Assembly (NCBI RefSeq): GCF_022482365.1
Contig: NZ_JAKVPE010000001.1
Coordinates: forward strand, 1,674,001-1,738,000
DNA length: 64,000 nt
Source of the DNA: Limosilactobacillus sp.
Lineage (GTDB): Bacteria > Bacillota > Bacilli > Lactobacillales > Lactobacillaceae
Direction: 5' to 3'
Under the pieces are notes generated by a model, which saw nothing but the letters and a program-made list of their open reading frames with translations, did not search any database and had not been told where the DNA came from. A program made the translations under genes and the position numbers. Positions 26,467 to 34,361 of this stretch are shown one piece after another; within the stretch, counting starts at the first letter, position 1, and each line of letters opens with the position of its first letter.

Positions 26467-26514
26467 CGATAAGAGGTAGGAGAGTGGGGTAGCTATGTTA
26501 AACCTTAGAAGAAT

Positions 26515-26592
26515 TTATCGGTGCAATCATCAGAGTATCGGTGCAAAATCGGCTAATTTTGCACCGATACTTTTTAAATTGCACTGATTAGG
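26515..26592. repeat. Nested inverted repeats around ATCGGTGCAA, with T-tract
   Basis: AGTATCGGTGCAAAAT (26534-26549) and ATTTTGCACCGATACT (26556-26571) form a perfect 16-bp stem with a 6-base loop, followed by T-run. A further outer pair, ATCGGTGCAAT near 26518 and ATTGCACTGAT near 26579, encloses it. It can act as a terminator, but the repeated GGTGCAA units also look like binding half-sites. It lies 45-120 bp ahead of the HAD gene. Confidence 0.65.
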
Positions 26593-26638
26593 CCAAATGC
26601 GATAGTATTAAACAAAATCAATTAAGGAGAATTTCACT

Positions 26639-27295
26639 ATGCAAGCAATCCTCTTCGACCTCGACGGGACCTTGACCGCCTCGGGCCCCGGCATCATCAA
26701 ATCGGTTCAGTACACCCTCGAGCAGATGGGCTGCCCCGAACCCGACCCGCAAAAGCTGCGATTCTTCATCGGGCCGCCGATTATCACGGCACTGCGCCAG
26801 TATCGTCCGTTCAGCCTGGCGGAGGCCAAACGGGCGGCCGCAATTTACCGGGCCTACTACCGTGAGCACGGCGTCTTTGACAACCAGCCTTATCCCGGGG
26901 TCGCTCATATGCTGCGGGCCCTCCAGAAAACTGGCCTCAAAGTAGCGGTGGCCTCCTCTAAGCCCGAGAACCTGGTTCACCTGATCCTGGAACACTTTGA
27001 TCTGGCCCAGTATTTCGACGAGCTGGTGGGTGCCAGCCCGGACGGCACGCGCGCCGGCAAAGCGCTCGTGATTGAAGAAGCCTTGCGCCGGTTGGATCTG
27101 GCGGATGCCCGTGACCAGGTGCTGATGGTCGGCGACACCTACAACGACGTCAACGGCGCCAAGGAGACCCGGCTGGATTGCTGGGGCGTCAGCTACGGTT
27201 ACGGGACCAAGAAGGAGCTGCGCGATGCCGGGACCACGGTGATTATCGATGACGTGCCGACCCTGGAAGAAAAACTGCTCAAACTTGCTAATTAA
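26639..27295 (+). CDS. HAD hydrolase, phosphoglycolate-phosphatase-like (Gph type)
   Basis: 218 residues with FDLDGT (motif I), VAVASSKPE (II), RAGKALVIEEAL (Lys region, III) and VLMVGDTYNDVNGAKE (IV), and a four-helix cap. Closest to Gph/PpaX-like phosphatases of Firmicutes, which dephosphorylate phosphoglycolate, 5'-nucleotides or pyrophosphate. The exact substrate is not deducible. AAGGAG lies upstream. Monocistronic, or linked loosely to the AlkD gene 120 bp downstream. Confidence 0.82.
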   Translation: MQAILFDLDGTLTASGPGIIKSVQYTLEQMGCPEPDPQKLRFFIGPPIITALRQYRPFSLAEAKRAAAIYRAYYREHGVFDNQPYPGVAHMLRALQKTGLKVAVASSKPENLVHLILEHFDLAQYFDELVGASPDGTRAGKALVIEEALRRLDLADARDQVLMVGDTYNDVNGAKETRLDCWGVSYGYGTKKELRDAGTTVIIDDVPTLEEKLLKLAN

Positions 27296-27418
27296 CGCAT
27301 TGCAAAACACAGCGTTCACGCGGAAGAAATGCTTCTTCGGCGGGGGCGCTTTTTACTTGTCTGCGAAACCGTTTTCGCGGATAATTGAAGATAAACAGTG
27401 TCACGAGGAGAGAGGGAA

Positions 27419-28084
27419 ATGCTTACTTACCAAGCCCTCCGCACTGCCTTCGAGCAGGATGCCGATTCTGTTGCGGCCGCGGGGATGAAGAAATATATGC
27501 GCAACCAGTTTGCGTTTTACGGCTACCAGACCAAGCCCCGCAAGGCCATCTACCACGATGGACTGCGGGATGCCAAAAAGTCCGGGCAAATTGACTGGGA
27601 GTTGCTGGAACAGTGCTGGCAGGACCCGCACCGTGAGCTGCAGTACTTCGTGTGCGACTACCTGATTGCCATGGAGAAGCACCTGCAGATGACCGATCTG
27701 CCGAAGATTGAACGCTTCGTCCGCTCCAAGCAGTGGTGGGACACGATCGACACCCTGGTGAAGCCGATCAGCTACCTGACCTGGAACGATCCGGCCGGTC
27801 CGACGTTGATGCTGAAATGGTCCCAAGATCCCGACTTCTGGGTTCGCCGGGTGGCAATTGAATTTCAGCTGCTGCGCAAGGGCGAGACGGATACCGCGTT
27901 GCTGGCGCAAATCATCGAGAATAACCTCGGCAGTCAGGAGTTCTTCATCAATAAGGCGATCGGTTGGGCACTGCGCGATTATTCAAAGACCAATCCGGCC
28001 TGGGTGGCGGACTTCATCAATCGGCACCAAGAAGATTTAAGCAAGCTGTCGATCCGCGAGGGCAGCAAGTATTTGAAGAATTGA
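27419..28084 (+). CDS. DNA alkylation repair protein, AlkD-like HEAT-repeat glycosylase
   Basis: 221 residues from ATG 27419 with GGAGAGAGGG upstream; a start 21 bases earlier has no ribosome site. All-helical HEAT-like repeats typical of AlkC/AlkD: KYMRNQFAFYGYQTKPRKAI at the start, ELQYFVCDYLI, WWDTIDTLVKPI and WVRRVAIEFQLL, ending with SIREGSKYLKN. AlkD excises bulky or cationic N3/N7-alkylpurines without flipping the base. Followed 13 bases later by the TMEM175 gene. Confidence 0.88.
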   Translation: MLTYQALRTAFEQDADSVAAAGMKKYMRNQFAFYGYQTKPRKAIYHDGLRDAKKSGQIDWELLEQCWQDPHRELQYFVCDYLIAMEKHLQMTDLPKIERFVRSKQWWDTIDTLVKPISYLTWNDPAGPTLMLKWSQDPDFWVRRVAIEFQLLRKGETDTALLAQIIENNLGSQEFFINKAIGWALRDYSKTNPAWVADFINRHQEDLSKLSIREGSKYLKN

Positions 28085-28097
28085 AAGGGTGATGAAG

Positions 28098-28673
28098 ATG
28101 AACAAAAGTCGATTAGAGGCGTTTACCGACGCGATCGTGGCGATTGCGGCGACGATCATGGTGCTGGAATTGCACACGCCACAGGAACCAACGATTCACG
28201 GGCTACTTGAGGAGGGGCCAACTTTTCTGACCTACATCGTCAGCTTCGTGCTGATCTACCTGGTCTGGTACAACCACCACAATATTTTCAAAAAGGCCAA
28301 GGTGATCACGACTCAGACCTACATTTACAACGGACTGTGGATCTTCTGGTTGACCCTGATCCCGTTCACGACGCGCTGGGTAGGGACCGCCCCGGATCAA
28401 ACGCTGCCGGAACTGATCTATACGCTGGACCTCTTTCTCTGGAGCCTGTCCTTTCAACTGATGGATCGGCAGATTATCAAGGACAATCCAGAGGTGCCGC
28501 GAGACGAGACCAATTCGTTCGGCTTCCGGGCGGCGCTGTATTCGGTCTACGCAATTTCAATAATCATGGCCTTCTTTATTCCGGTGGGCTCGTTGATCCT
28601 AATCGGCTTTATCGACATCGCCTGGGTATTCATCGTCAACCGCAGCTACTGGCAACAAAATGAGACAAAGTAA
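28098..28673 (+). CDS. TMEM175-family potassium channel-like membrane protein
   Basis: 191 residues from ATG 28098 (AAAGGG 8 bases upstream). The first helix carries the family signature RLEAFTDAIVAIAATIMVLEL (consensus RxxxFSD), followed by five more hydrophobic segments. Bacterial TMEM175 proteins form tetrameric K+ leak channels. Directly behind the AlkD-like gene and before a strong terminator. Confidence 0.82.
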   Translation: MNKSRLEAFTDAIVAIAATIMVLELHTPQEPTIHGLLEEGPTFLTYIVSFVLIYLVWYNHHNIFKKAKVITTQTYIYNGLWIFWLTLIPFTTRWVGTAPDQTLPELIYTLDLFLWSLSFQLMDRQIIKDNPEVPRDETNSFGFRAALYSVYAISIIMAFFIPVGSLILIGFIDIAWVFIVNRSYWQQNETK

Positions 28674-28725
28674 AAGCAGCTTAATTCTGTTTCACGAGAA
28701 ACAGAATCGAGCTGCTTTGCTTTTT
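28673..28725 (+). terminator. Strong hairpin terminator
   Basis: AAAGCAGCTTAATTCTGTTTC pairs with GAAACAGAATCGAGCTGCTTT around ACGA, followed by T-rich sequence. It is symmetric enough to work on both strands. Confidence 0.82.
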
Positions 28726-28910
28726 ATTGTACCGCCTTGCGCCCGTACCGCACCCAATACAGTGTTGAAATCACGATCAGGAAGACGACCCCGATCGACA
28801 CGGAGATTCGAGTATCCGGATTGATGAGCATGAAGATCAGAATCAAACATTCCTGGCAAAACGCTCGAATCGTAAATTGCCAATTCGGTCTCCTGAATAG
28901 TGGATTTTGT
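28724..28910 (-). pseudogene. Remnant of a small membrane protein gene
   Basis: One minus-strand frame is open from about 28910 to TAA 28724 and ends with a convincing membrane segment and basic tail (ISVSIGVVFLIVISTLYWVR, then YGRKAVQ). No start codon with a ribosome site is present; the first ATG (28831) would give only 35 residues. A -35 TTGACA inside a MarR-type operator lies just upstream (28898-28916), but the matching -10 and the gene's beginning are missing, as if a deletion removed them. The original family is not recognisable. Confidence 0.5.
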
Positions 28911-28916
28911 CAACTA
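28898..28916. promoter_or_regulatory. MarR-type operator, copy beside the gene remnant
   Basis: TAGTGGATTTTGTCAACTA is a dyad TAGTKGA-N5-TCMACTA. The same 19-bp dyad occurs in the promoter of the nearby marR gene at 29865-29883. Confidence 0.6.
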
Positions 28917-28930
28917 TTACTGCGAAAAAA

Positions 28931-29377
28931 TTAACCAAGCGGTGCATGGGTCATCTTGACGTGGGGCGTGGACTTGTAGATAAACGGCGCGCCTTGGCTT
29001 TCAAAGCCAACCCGGCGGTAGAAGCCCTGGACCTGTTCCTGGGACTCGATGGCGATTGGGGCATTAGGATAGTTGGCCTTAATCGTCTGCATGATCTGGT
29101 CCAGCAGCTGGCCGCCCATTCCCTGACCGCGCACGGCCTTGCTGGTGACGACCCGGCCGAATGAAACGGTCTGGCCGTCGTCGAGCAAAAAGACCCGGGC
29201 GTAGGCAACAATTTGGCCGTCCGGCGTCTCGTTGAAGATGTGGATGGCGGCTAAATCGCGGCCGTCGACTTCCTGGTAGATCCGCTTCTGGGCGACGACG
29301 AAAACGGACATCCGCAGCTGCAGGATGGCGTAGAGTTCCTTAGTAGTCAGTTGATCGAAGTGCTTGATTTTCCACAT
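28931..29377 (-). CDS. GNAT acetyltransferase, ElaA family
   Basis: 148 residues. The opening (HFDQLTTKELYAILQLRMSVFVVAQ) is the ElaA pattern, the acetyl-CoA loop is in VRGQGMGGQLLDQIM, and the C-terminal segment VQGFYRRVGFESQG completes the fold. Substrate unknown. It follows marR by 15 bases, so it is autoregulated with it. Confidence 0.85.
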   Translation of the reverse strand: MWKIKHFDQLTTKELYAILQLRMSVFVVAQKRIYQEVDGRDLAAIHIFNETPDGQIVAYARVFLLDDGQTVSFGRVVTSKAVRGQGMGGQLLDQIMQTIKANYPNAPIAIESQEQVQGFYRRVGFESQGAPFIYKSTPHVKMTHAPLG

Positions 29378-29392
29378 AGTAGTCTCCCTTTC

Positions 29393-29821
29393 TTACTTAA
29401 ACAACAGCTGATTGATGGTCATGATGCACTTGAAGTAGCGCTCCTGCTCCTCTTCCGAAAGGTCGCTGATCAGGCCCTCGATGAGCAGGTTGGATTTCTG
29501 GTTGATGTCGTCGCAGACCACTTGGCCCTTGTCGGTCAGTGCGATGTTGACTGAGCGGGAGTCTGTTGGCGATGGGGTCTTGGCAATCAGACCCTTGTCG
29601 GTCAGCCGCTTGATGGTCCGACTGGCGTAGCTTTTGTCCAGCTGGAGCCGGTTAGCGACCATCATCGGTGTCGACAGGTGGTTGATGCCGATTTCGAGGA
29701 GGATGCGCCCCTCCGGCCAGGTCAGCTTGGTGTCAAAGGTGCGCTTGTTCAGCACCCCCAGGACCTGGGTGTAGTGACGGTTGAACGCCCGGACTTCGTT
29801 GATTTGTTGTTCAGATAGCAT
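29393..29821 (-). CDS. MarR-family transcriptional regulator
   Basis: 142 residues with the winged-helix pattern ARIL-like GRILLEIGINHLSTPMMVAN, recognition helix LQLDKSYASRTIKRLTDKGL and wing KTPSPTDSRSVNIALTDKG. The two-gene operon with the acetyltransferase gene is preceded by TGGACA, a 17-bp spacer and TATAAT, with a 19-bp dyad over the -35, so it very likely represses itself. The ligand is unknown. GGAGG lies before ATG. Confidence 0.9.
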   Translation of the reverse strand: MLSEQQINEVRAFNRHYTQVLGVLNKRTFDTKLTWPEGRILLEIGINHLSTPMMVANRLQLDKSYASRTIKRLTDKGLIAKTPSPTDSRSVNIALTDKGQVVCDDINQKSNLLIEGLISDLSEEEQERYFKCIMTINQLLFK

Positions 29822-29851
29822 CTTTTGGCCTCCGTTTATTTGTTGAAACTG

Positions 29852-29883
29852 ATTATAGTGTCTTTAGTTGATTTTGTCCACTA
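29852..29883 (-). promoter_or_regulatory. Promoter and operator of marR-elaA
   Basis: Dyad TAGTTGATTTTGTCCACTA (29865-29883) overlaps the -35 TGGACA (29875-29880 on the minus strand); the -10 TATAAT is at 29852-29857 with a 17-bp spacer. Confidence 0.7.
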
Positions 29884-29898
29884 TTTTTCAAAATAAAA

Positions 29899-29935
29899 AT
29901 CCGTGACCAAGTTTGCTGATCACGGATGGATGCAA
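29899..29935 (-). terminator. Terminator of the antiporter gene
   Basis: ATCCGTGA (29899-29906) pairs with TCACGGAT (29920-29927); on the minus strand the stem is followed by a T-rich stretch, just after the antiporter stop codon. Confidence 0.7.
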
Positions 29936-29937
29936 AT

Positions 29938-31533
29938 TTAGTTGATGTAGGAATCCAAAACGACCATCTCGGCATTCATAGTTTCGCGGTAGAGGCGGTT
30001 GTAGTCGGCGGTACTGAGCCCCAACCGCTGGTAGTTGGCCAATAGAAAGGCCCGCTCTGCCCGAAAGGCAACGCGGAAGGTATTAAGGGCAGTGTTGATC
30101 CGTTCCTCGGTAAATTCCTCGTGCCGCACCATCCGGGTCCATTCGTGCCAGAATTCCTTCAACGAGGTCTGTCCCTTCTGACTCCGCAGGTCAAAGGAGA
30201 CCGCTAACTTAACCTCGTCAGGGATGCTGAGTTGCTGAATTTCGTGAATGGCGTGGCCGACCATTTCGTCCCGCAGCTCCTGGATCCGACTCGCCCGGTC
30301 CTTGTTAAACTTTTGTGGCTGCAGAATAAAGCGAAAGGCGATTGTTGGGACAATCATGCTGAGGATGATCAGCGTACTTTCCGCCATCAGAATCAAGTTG
30401 AAGTCCTGGCGATGAACCTGCGTTTCGGCAATCGTAAAGGCCAGGGCGAAGGTGACAGCACCGTGAATTCCACCGAGCGAGAAAATCCAGGCAGCACGCC
30501 GGGAATTGTGATGGACGATCCGGACGTAGAGGTAGCGGATTAGCAGATTCGCGACGTAAAGAGCGATGCCGACGCCGACCCAAACCAGGGAGCCGTAGTG
30601 AATGGCTGGATTCTTGATCATCCGGACCAGCATGATTCCCAAGATAACAAAGACCGCGCCGTTCAGGGTGTCATTAATTAGGCGGACGATCTCGTTGCCA
30701 TCATAGGCGAGAACCGGGTTGCTGAGTTCGCTTCGTTCGCCCTCGGCGTTGTGAATCAGGCCGGCAAAGACGACGGCGATGATTCCGGAGACACCGCACG
30801 CTTCGGCTGAGTAGTAAATGAGATAGGGGGTCAGGAGGTACATTAGCTTCAGGGGCGTTCCGTTGTTATAGGTGTTACCAATGAAATTCATCCGGGACCG
30901 CAGCATGGCCTGGCGGATGAATACCAGGATGATGGCGATGATGGCCCCCAGTGCCACACCACCAACGGCTGAGTAGAGAAAGTTCCAGAGGGTCTGGCCG
31001 TAATTAATATAGCCGTTGACGTACCAAAGAAGCGCCATGTTGAGCAGAACAATCCCCGAGGCGTCGTTAAACAGTGATTCGAGCTTTAGGGAAGTATTCT
31101 GCTGGCGCGGCACGATCAGGCCGTTGGTGACGGACTCGGTGGCCGTGGCATCCGTCGGTGTGCTGATTGCGGCAAGAATGAAGGCCAGCGGCAAGCCGAT
31201 CGGAAAGAGGGCCGCGACGGCAAAGCCACCGGCGAGGGCGCAGAGAATCACCATCCCGACCGTCAGGCTGATGATCAGTTTGAGGTTGCGTCCCACCAAG
31301 TTCATCCGGGTGTGCTGTCCTTCGAAGAATAGTAGGGGTGCAATAATGATCCCCATGAAAAAGTCGGCGTCAAATTCCATCACGTGACGGTTGAGAAAGG
31401 GAACTAGGGCGATGGCCATTCCAATGAAAATACTGATGTAGTTAACCGAGATCTTCGAAAACAGCCACCTGCTGATGACGATGCTGAAGATGACGGCCAC
31501 GGCGATGACGGCGGATGAAACTAAAATTTCCAT
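29938..31533 (-). CDS. Cation:proton antiporter, NhaP/CPA1 type
   Basis: 531 residues: about 12 membrane segments (1-410) and a C-terminal cytoplasmic tail of about 120. The helix pair IAPLLFFEGQHTRMNL, the discontinuous-helix sequence STPTDATATESV and the ion-binding LESLFNDASGIVLLN (paired Asn-Asp) are CPA1 hallmarks. It exchanges Na+ (or K+) for H+ at the membrane and supports pH and salt tolerance. Single gene with a GGGGAG ribosome site. Confidence 0.9.
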   Translation of the reverse strand: MEILVSSAVIAVAVIFSIVISRWLFSKISVNYISIFIGMAIALVPFLNRHVMEFDADFFMGIIIAPLLFFEGQHTRMNLVGRNLKLIISLTVGMVILCALAGGFAVAALFPIGLPLAFILAAISTPTDATATESVTNGLIVPRQQNTSLKLESLFNDASGIVLLNMALLWYVNGYINYGQTLWNFLYSAVGGVALGAIIAIILVFIRQAMLRSRMNFIGNTYNNGTPLKLMYLLTPYLIYYSAEACGVSGIIAVVFAGLIHNAEGERSELSNPVLAYDGNEIVRLINDTLNGAVFVILGIMLVRMIKNPAIHYGSLVWVGVGIALYVANLLIRYLYVRIVHHNSRRAAWIFSLGGIHGAVTFALAFTIAETQVHRQDFNLILMAESTLIILSMIVPTIAFRFILQPQKFNKDRASRIQELRDEMVGHAIHEIQQLSIPDEVKLAVSFDLRSQKGQTSLKEFWHEWTRMVRHEEFTEERINTALNTFRVAFRAERAFLLANYQRLGLSTADYNRLYRETMNAEMVVLDSYIN

Positions 31534-31656
31534 GGTTGCTCACTCCCCTGCTTAATATAGGTTTATTATACTAAGTGGGCATAGAACGTTACAAATGATA
31601 GGCATTTCACATTGCAGATAACTGTGATTAAAATTGGTATTGAGAGGTGAATGAAA

Positions 31657-32001
31657 ATGCAAATCAAGGTAAGCAACAGCCAGTATGAGATCAAGTTTGA
31701 ATTGAACGATAGCCAGGCGGCCCGGGACCTTGCCGCCCAGTTGCCAATCAAGACGCAGGTGAAGGACTACAGCAACGACGAGAAGATTTTCTATCCCGCC
31801 AAGAAGCTGGGAACCAGTGCGACGCCGGAAACAGCCACCCATGCTGGTGACCTGGCCTACTTTGCCCCCTGGGGAGATGTGGTCATGTACTACCGTGATT
31901 TCGGCGCTTATCCGGGACTATACCGTTTGGGTCACGTGGTTGCGCACCAGGAACAAATCGAACGGCTGACGGGTGAAATTACGATCATCCGGGTGGAATA
32001 A
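31657..32001 (+). CDS. Cyclophilin-like fold protein, 114 aa
   Basis: The start is at ATG 31657 (GAGGTG 7-8 bases upstream); ATG 31651 is too close to it. The beta-rich sequence with LNDSQAARDLAAQLP, YPAKKLGTSATPETATHAGD and LAYFAPWGDVVMYYRDF matches the bacterial cyclophilin-like family of small flavoprotein-neighbour proteins. These have the barrel of cyclophilin, but the prolyl-isomerase residues are not evident. Function unknown. Stands alone before the SDR/MerR pair. Confidence 0.78.
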   Translation: MQIKVSNSQYEIKFELNDSQAARDLAAQLPIKTQVKDYSNDEKIFYPAKKLGTSATPETATHAGDLAYFAPWGDVVMYYRDFGAYPGLYRLGHVVAHQEQIERLTGEITIIRVE

Positions 32002-32054
32002 ATGCTAGTCGCGCTCATGATGTTTGGGGATATTTTTGCATTTTTTCAAAATTC

Positions 32055-32086
32055 CGCTTTACTTGGAGTTCACTCCAAGTGCTATC
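32055..32086 (+). promoter_or_regulatory. MerR-type promoter with 19-bp spacer and palindromic operator
   Basis: TTTACT, a 19-bp spacer and TATCCT. The spacer holds the dyad ACTTGGAGTTCACTCCAAGT (32061-32080). Over-long spacers with a central dyad are the signature of MerR-activated promoters. A related dyad occurs at 59669-59688 ahead of the second MerR/SDR operon. Confidence 0.8.
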
Positions 32087-32133
32087 CTCTTTTTCGTTAG
32101 GAAGTTTAATCTAAGCTAGAAAGGAGAATTATC

Positions 32134-32859
32134 ATGAGTGTTAAGGATAAAGTTGTAATTATTGCAGGTGCTTCGAGCGGGATCGGTGCGGCGACCGCAA
32201 AACTGCTCGCCCAGCAGGGAGCCAAGTTAATGTTGCTGGCTCGGCACCAGGAACCCCTGAACAAAATTAGAGACCAGTTCCCTTCGGCGGCAATTCTCAC
32301 CAAGGCCGTTGACGTTACCGACCGTGCTCAGGTCCAAGCCGCTGTCAACGAGACCAAGGAAAAGTTCGGGCGGATCGATGCGATGTTCAATAATGCTGGA
32401 ATCATGCCGATCAGTAATCTGGCGGACTTGAAGTACGATGATTGGGCGAATACCATTAACATTAACGTGATGGGCGTGCTGAACGGGATCTACGCGGTTC
32501 TGCCAATCATGCGTGCCCAGGGACGGGGACACATTCTGTCGACCAGTTCCGTTGCCGGCCACAAGGTCTTTCCGGGATTCGCGGTTTATAGCGGGTCGAA
32601 GTTTGCAGTGCGTGCGATCATGGAAGGGTTGCGTCAGGAAGAGGCTGCCAACCACATTAAGTCCACGATCATTACGCCGGGTTCGGCCACGACTAACCTC
32701 TACACGCCAACGACCGCCGATGAGCAGGCAGCTCGGGAAAACGCCAACGTTTCCCTCCGGCCGGAAGACGTTGCCCAGCAGGTTGTCCGGGCAATTGACA
32801 CGCCGGATAACGTGACGGTCAGCGAGGTTCAGGTGCGGCCAATCGAACAACAATACTAA
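32134..32859 (+). CDS. Short-chain dehydrogenase/reductase
   Basis: 241 residues, classical SDR: cofactor glycines in IAGASSGIGAATAK, NNAGIMP, active-site Ser in STSSVAGHKVF and Tyr-x3-Lys in YSGSKFAV. The absence of an acidic residue after beta-2 (LLARHQEP) suggests NADP(H). Substrate unknown. Driven by a MerR-type promoter and followed 13 bases later by the broken merR gene. Confidence 0.88.
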   Translation: MSVKDKVVIIAGASSGIGAATAKLLAQQGAKLMLLARHQEPLNKIRDQFPSAAILTKAVDVTDRAQVQAAVNETKEKFGRIDAMFNNAGIMPISNLADLKYDDWANTININVMGVLNGIYAVLPIMRAQGRGHILSTSSVAGHKVFPGFAVYSGSKFAVRAIMEGLRQEEAANHIKSTIITPGSATTNLYTPTTADEQAARENANVSLRPEDVAQQVVRAIDTPDNVTVSEVQVRPIEQQY

Positions 32860-32872
32860 TGGGGAGGTCACC

Positions 32873-33298
32873 ATGGCGGATTTAACAATTACTCAGATGA
32901 GTAAGAAATACAAAATTAAGACTGACACGCTGCGCTATTACGAGCGGATTGGTCTGTTGCCGCCAGTTCCACGCCGGGCCAATGGCAATCGCTACTACAA
33001 CGAGGGCTTGCAGGACTTGCTGGAGATGATCATTTGCCTGCGTCATTCCGACGTTCCGGTGGAAACCCTGATTGATTAAACACAGCTCCTTCAGCAGGGG
33101 GATGCCACTCTTCAAGCCCGCCAGGATCTTCTGGAGGAACAGCTTGCAATTTTGAAAAACAAGCAGGCAGTTCTGCAACGGGCGGTGGATCGGTTGGCCT
33201 TCAAGGTTAAGCTGTACCAGACCGGCGAGATCAAGAAAAACAAGAATTACTTTAACGAGCTCCACATCATGGACGACGATGTGGATGCGAAAAACTAG
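32873..33298 (+). pseudogene. MerR-family regulator interrupted by one in-frame stop
   Basis: The N-terminal MerR domain is normal: TITQMSKKYKIKTDTLRYYE, RANGNRYYNE and the helix around CLRHSDVPVETLID. Then TAA at 33077-33079 stops translation after 68 codons. The same frame continues for 72 more sense codons as the expected coiled-coil and C-terminal part (LQARQDLLEEQLAILKNKQA, YQTGEIKKNKNYF) to TAG 33296. MerR proteins usually have Tyr near this point, so a single TAY-to-TAA change is the simplest cause. The truncated product may still bind DNA but lacks the dimer helix. Confidence 0.85.
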
Positions 33299-33300
33299 CT

Positions 33301-33342
33301 AAAACCCGGACTTCAGCAATTTCTGCCGAAGCCCGGGTTTTA
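33301..33342. terminator. Bidirectional terminator, copy 1 of an identical pair
   Basis: AAAACCCGGACTTCAGCAAT at 33301 folds with the following TTCTGCCGAAGCCCGGGTTT. The 39 bases 33301-33339 are identical to 39297-39335. It ends the merR remnant and, on the other strand, the nitronate monooxygenase gene. Confidence 0.85.
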
Positions 33343-33354
33343 CTGATTAATATT

Positions 33355-34335
33355 TTAGATCAGACCGTCGCAAAGTTCGTCAATAACGTCCTTTACCGGC
33401 TTGATTTCGTGAATCGTGCCGATCCCAGTACCGGTCGAAACGTAGCCGTTATCGGTGTCGCCCATTAGCATCCCTACGCGCATTCCTTGTGTGCCACCCA
33501 TTGCTTTGTTAATTTCAGCATTCGGTGCCAGTTCCTTATCGAGCTTCAATAGTTCAGCAGGCTTTTTGCCAGGCAGGGACCGCCAGTATGATGGTTCAGA
33601 ACGGAATAAACCGAGATCCTCACCGGTAGAATTGACAATTTGCTCTTTAATGTTTTGGGCAACGGGACTCTCGTCAACAGGAATAAACGCACTTCCGCAG
33701 AAGAGGCCTTGTGCTCCTAGGTCGAATGCAGCCTTAGCGCTTCGGTTATCGCAAATTCCACCAGCGGCCATGACGGGTGTGTGGTCAACCGCGTCCACAA
33801 TCATTGGAACGATGGAAAAAGTACCGATAACCTTGCTTGGCAGCATTCCTCCCTCATCGAACCCGGTGGCGACAATCACATCAACGCCGAGCTTCTCAGC
33901 CTTCTTGGTTCCTGCAATAGTGGGGTTGAGTTCACGGAAAATAATCTTGACGTTGTGCTCCTTTAGCTGGCTGACGATGTCTTCGTGCAGTTCACCTGAA
34001 TAAACAACCGCCGGCACGTTTTCCTCGAGGACCATTTTGAGCATCGGGGTAAAGTAAACATCATTCCCCAGCACGTCGGTCCCTTCTGCGCGGTACAGAT
34101 TGACCGCAAATGGTTTATCAGTTAACTGGCGAACTTTCTTGACTTCGCGCCGCATCCGTTCTGCGGTCTCCTGTGGCGATTTGGTGACAGTAGTTTGACC
34201 GGCGTTGGGGCCTAGACAGCCTAAACCACCGGCATTGCTGACCGCTGCGACAAGGCGAGCGTCAGTAATCCAGCCTAAAGGTCCTTGGACGACTGGCTTG
34301 GTAATGTTTAATGCTTCGCAAATTTGGTTAGTCAT
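33355..34335 (-). CDS. Nitronate monooxygenase / 2-nitropropane dioxygenase-like flavoprotein
   Basis: A 326-residue FMN TIM barrel. KPVVQGPLGWITDARLVAAV at the N-terminus, IVATGFDEGGML, VMAAGGICDNRSAKAAFDLG and AQGLFCGSAFI match the NMO/FabK family. Homologues oxidise nitronates or act as enoyl-ACP reductases; the lack of an adjacent fatty-acid gene favours NMO. First gene of the LysR-centred redox island on its left edge. Confidence 0.85.
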   Translation of the reverse strand: MTNQICEALNITKPVVQGPLGWITDARLVAAVSNAGGLGCLGPNAGQTTVTKSPQETAERMRREVKKVRQLTDKPFAVNLYRAEGTDVLGNDVYFTPMLKMVLEENVPAVVYSGELHEDIVSQLKEHNVKIIFRELNPTIAGTKKAEKLGVDVIVATGFDEGGMLPSKVIGTFSIVPMIVDAVDHTPVMAAGGICDNRSAKAAFDLGAQGLFCGSAFIPVDESPVAQNIKEQIVNSTGEDLGLFRSEPSYWRSLPGKKPAELLKLDKELAPNAEINKAMGGTQGMRVGMLMGDTDNGYVSTGTGIGTIHEIKPVKDVIDELCDGLI

Positions 34336-34361
34336 AATGAATCTCTCCTTAAATGATTTCT

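Noticed and set aside
26492-26584. 30-codon ORF ahead of the HAD gene, reading through the GGTGCAA palindrome
   Set aside because: Although preceded by AGGAG, it is largely the translation of the inverted repeat and ends before the next gene without an amino-acid run or attenuator structure.
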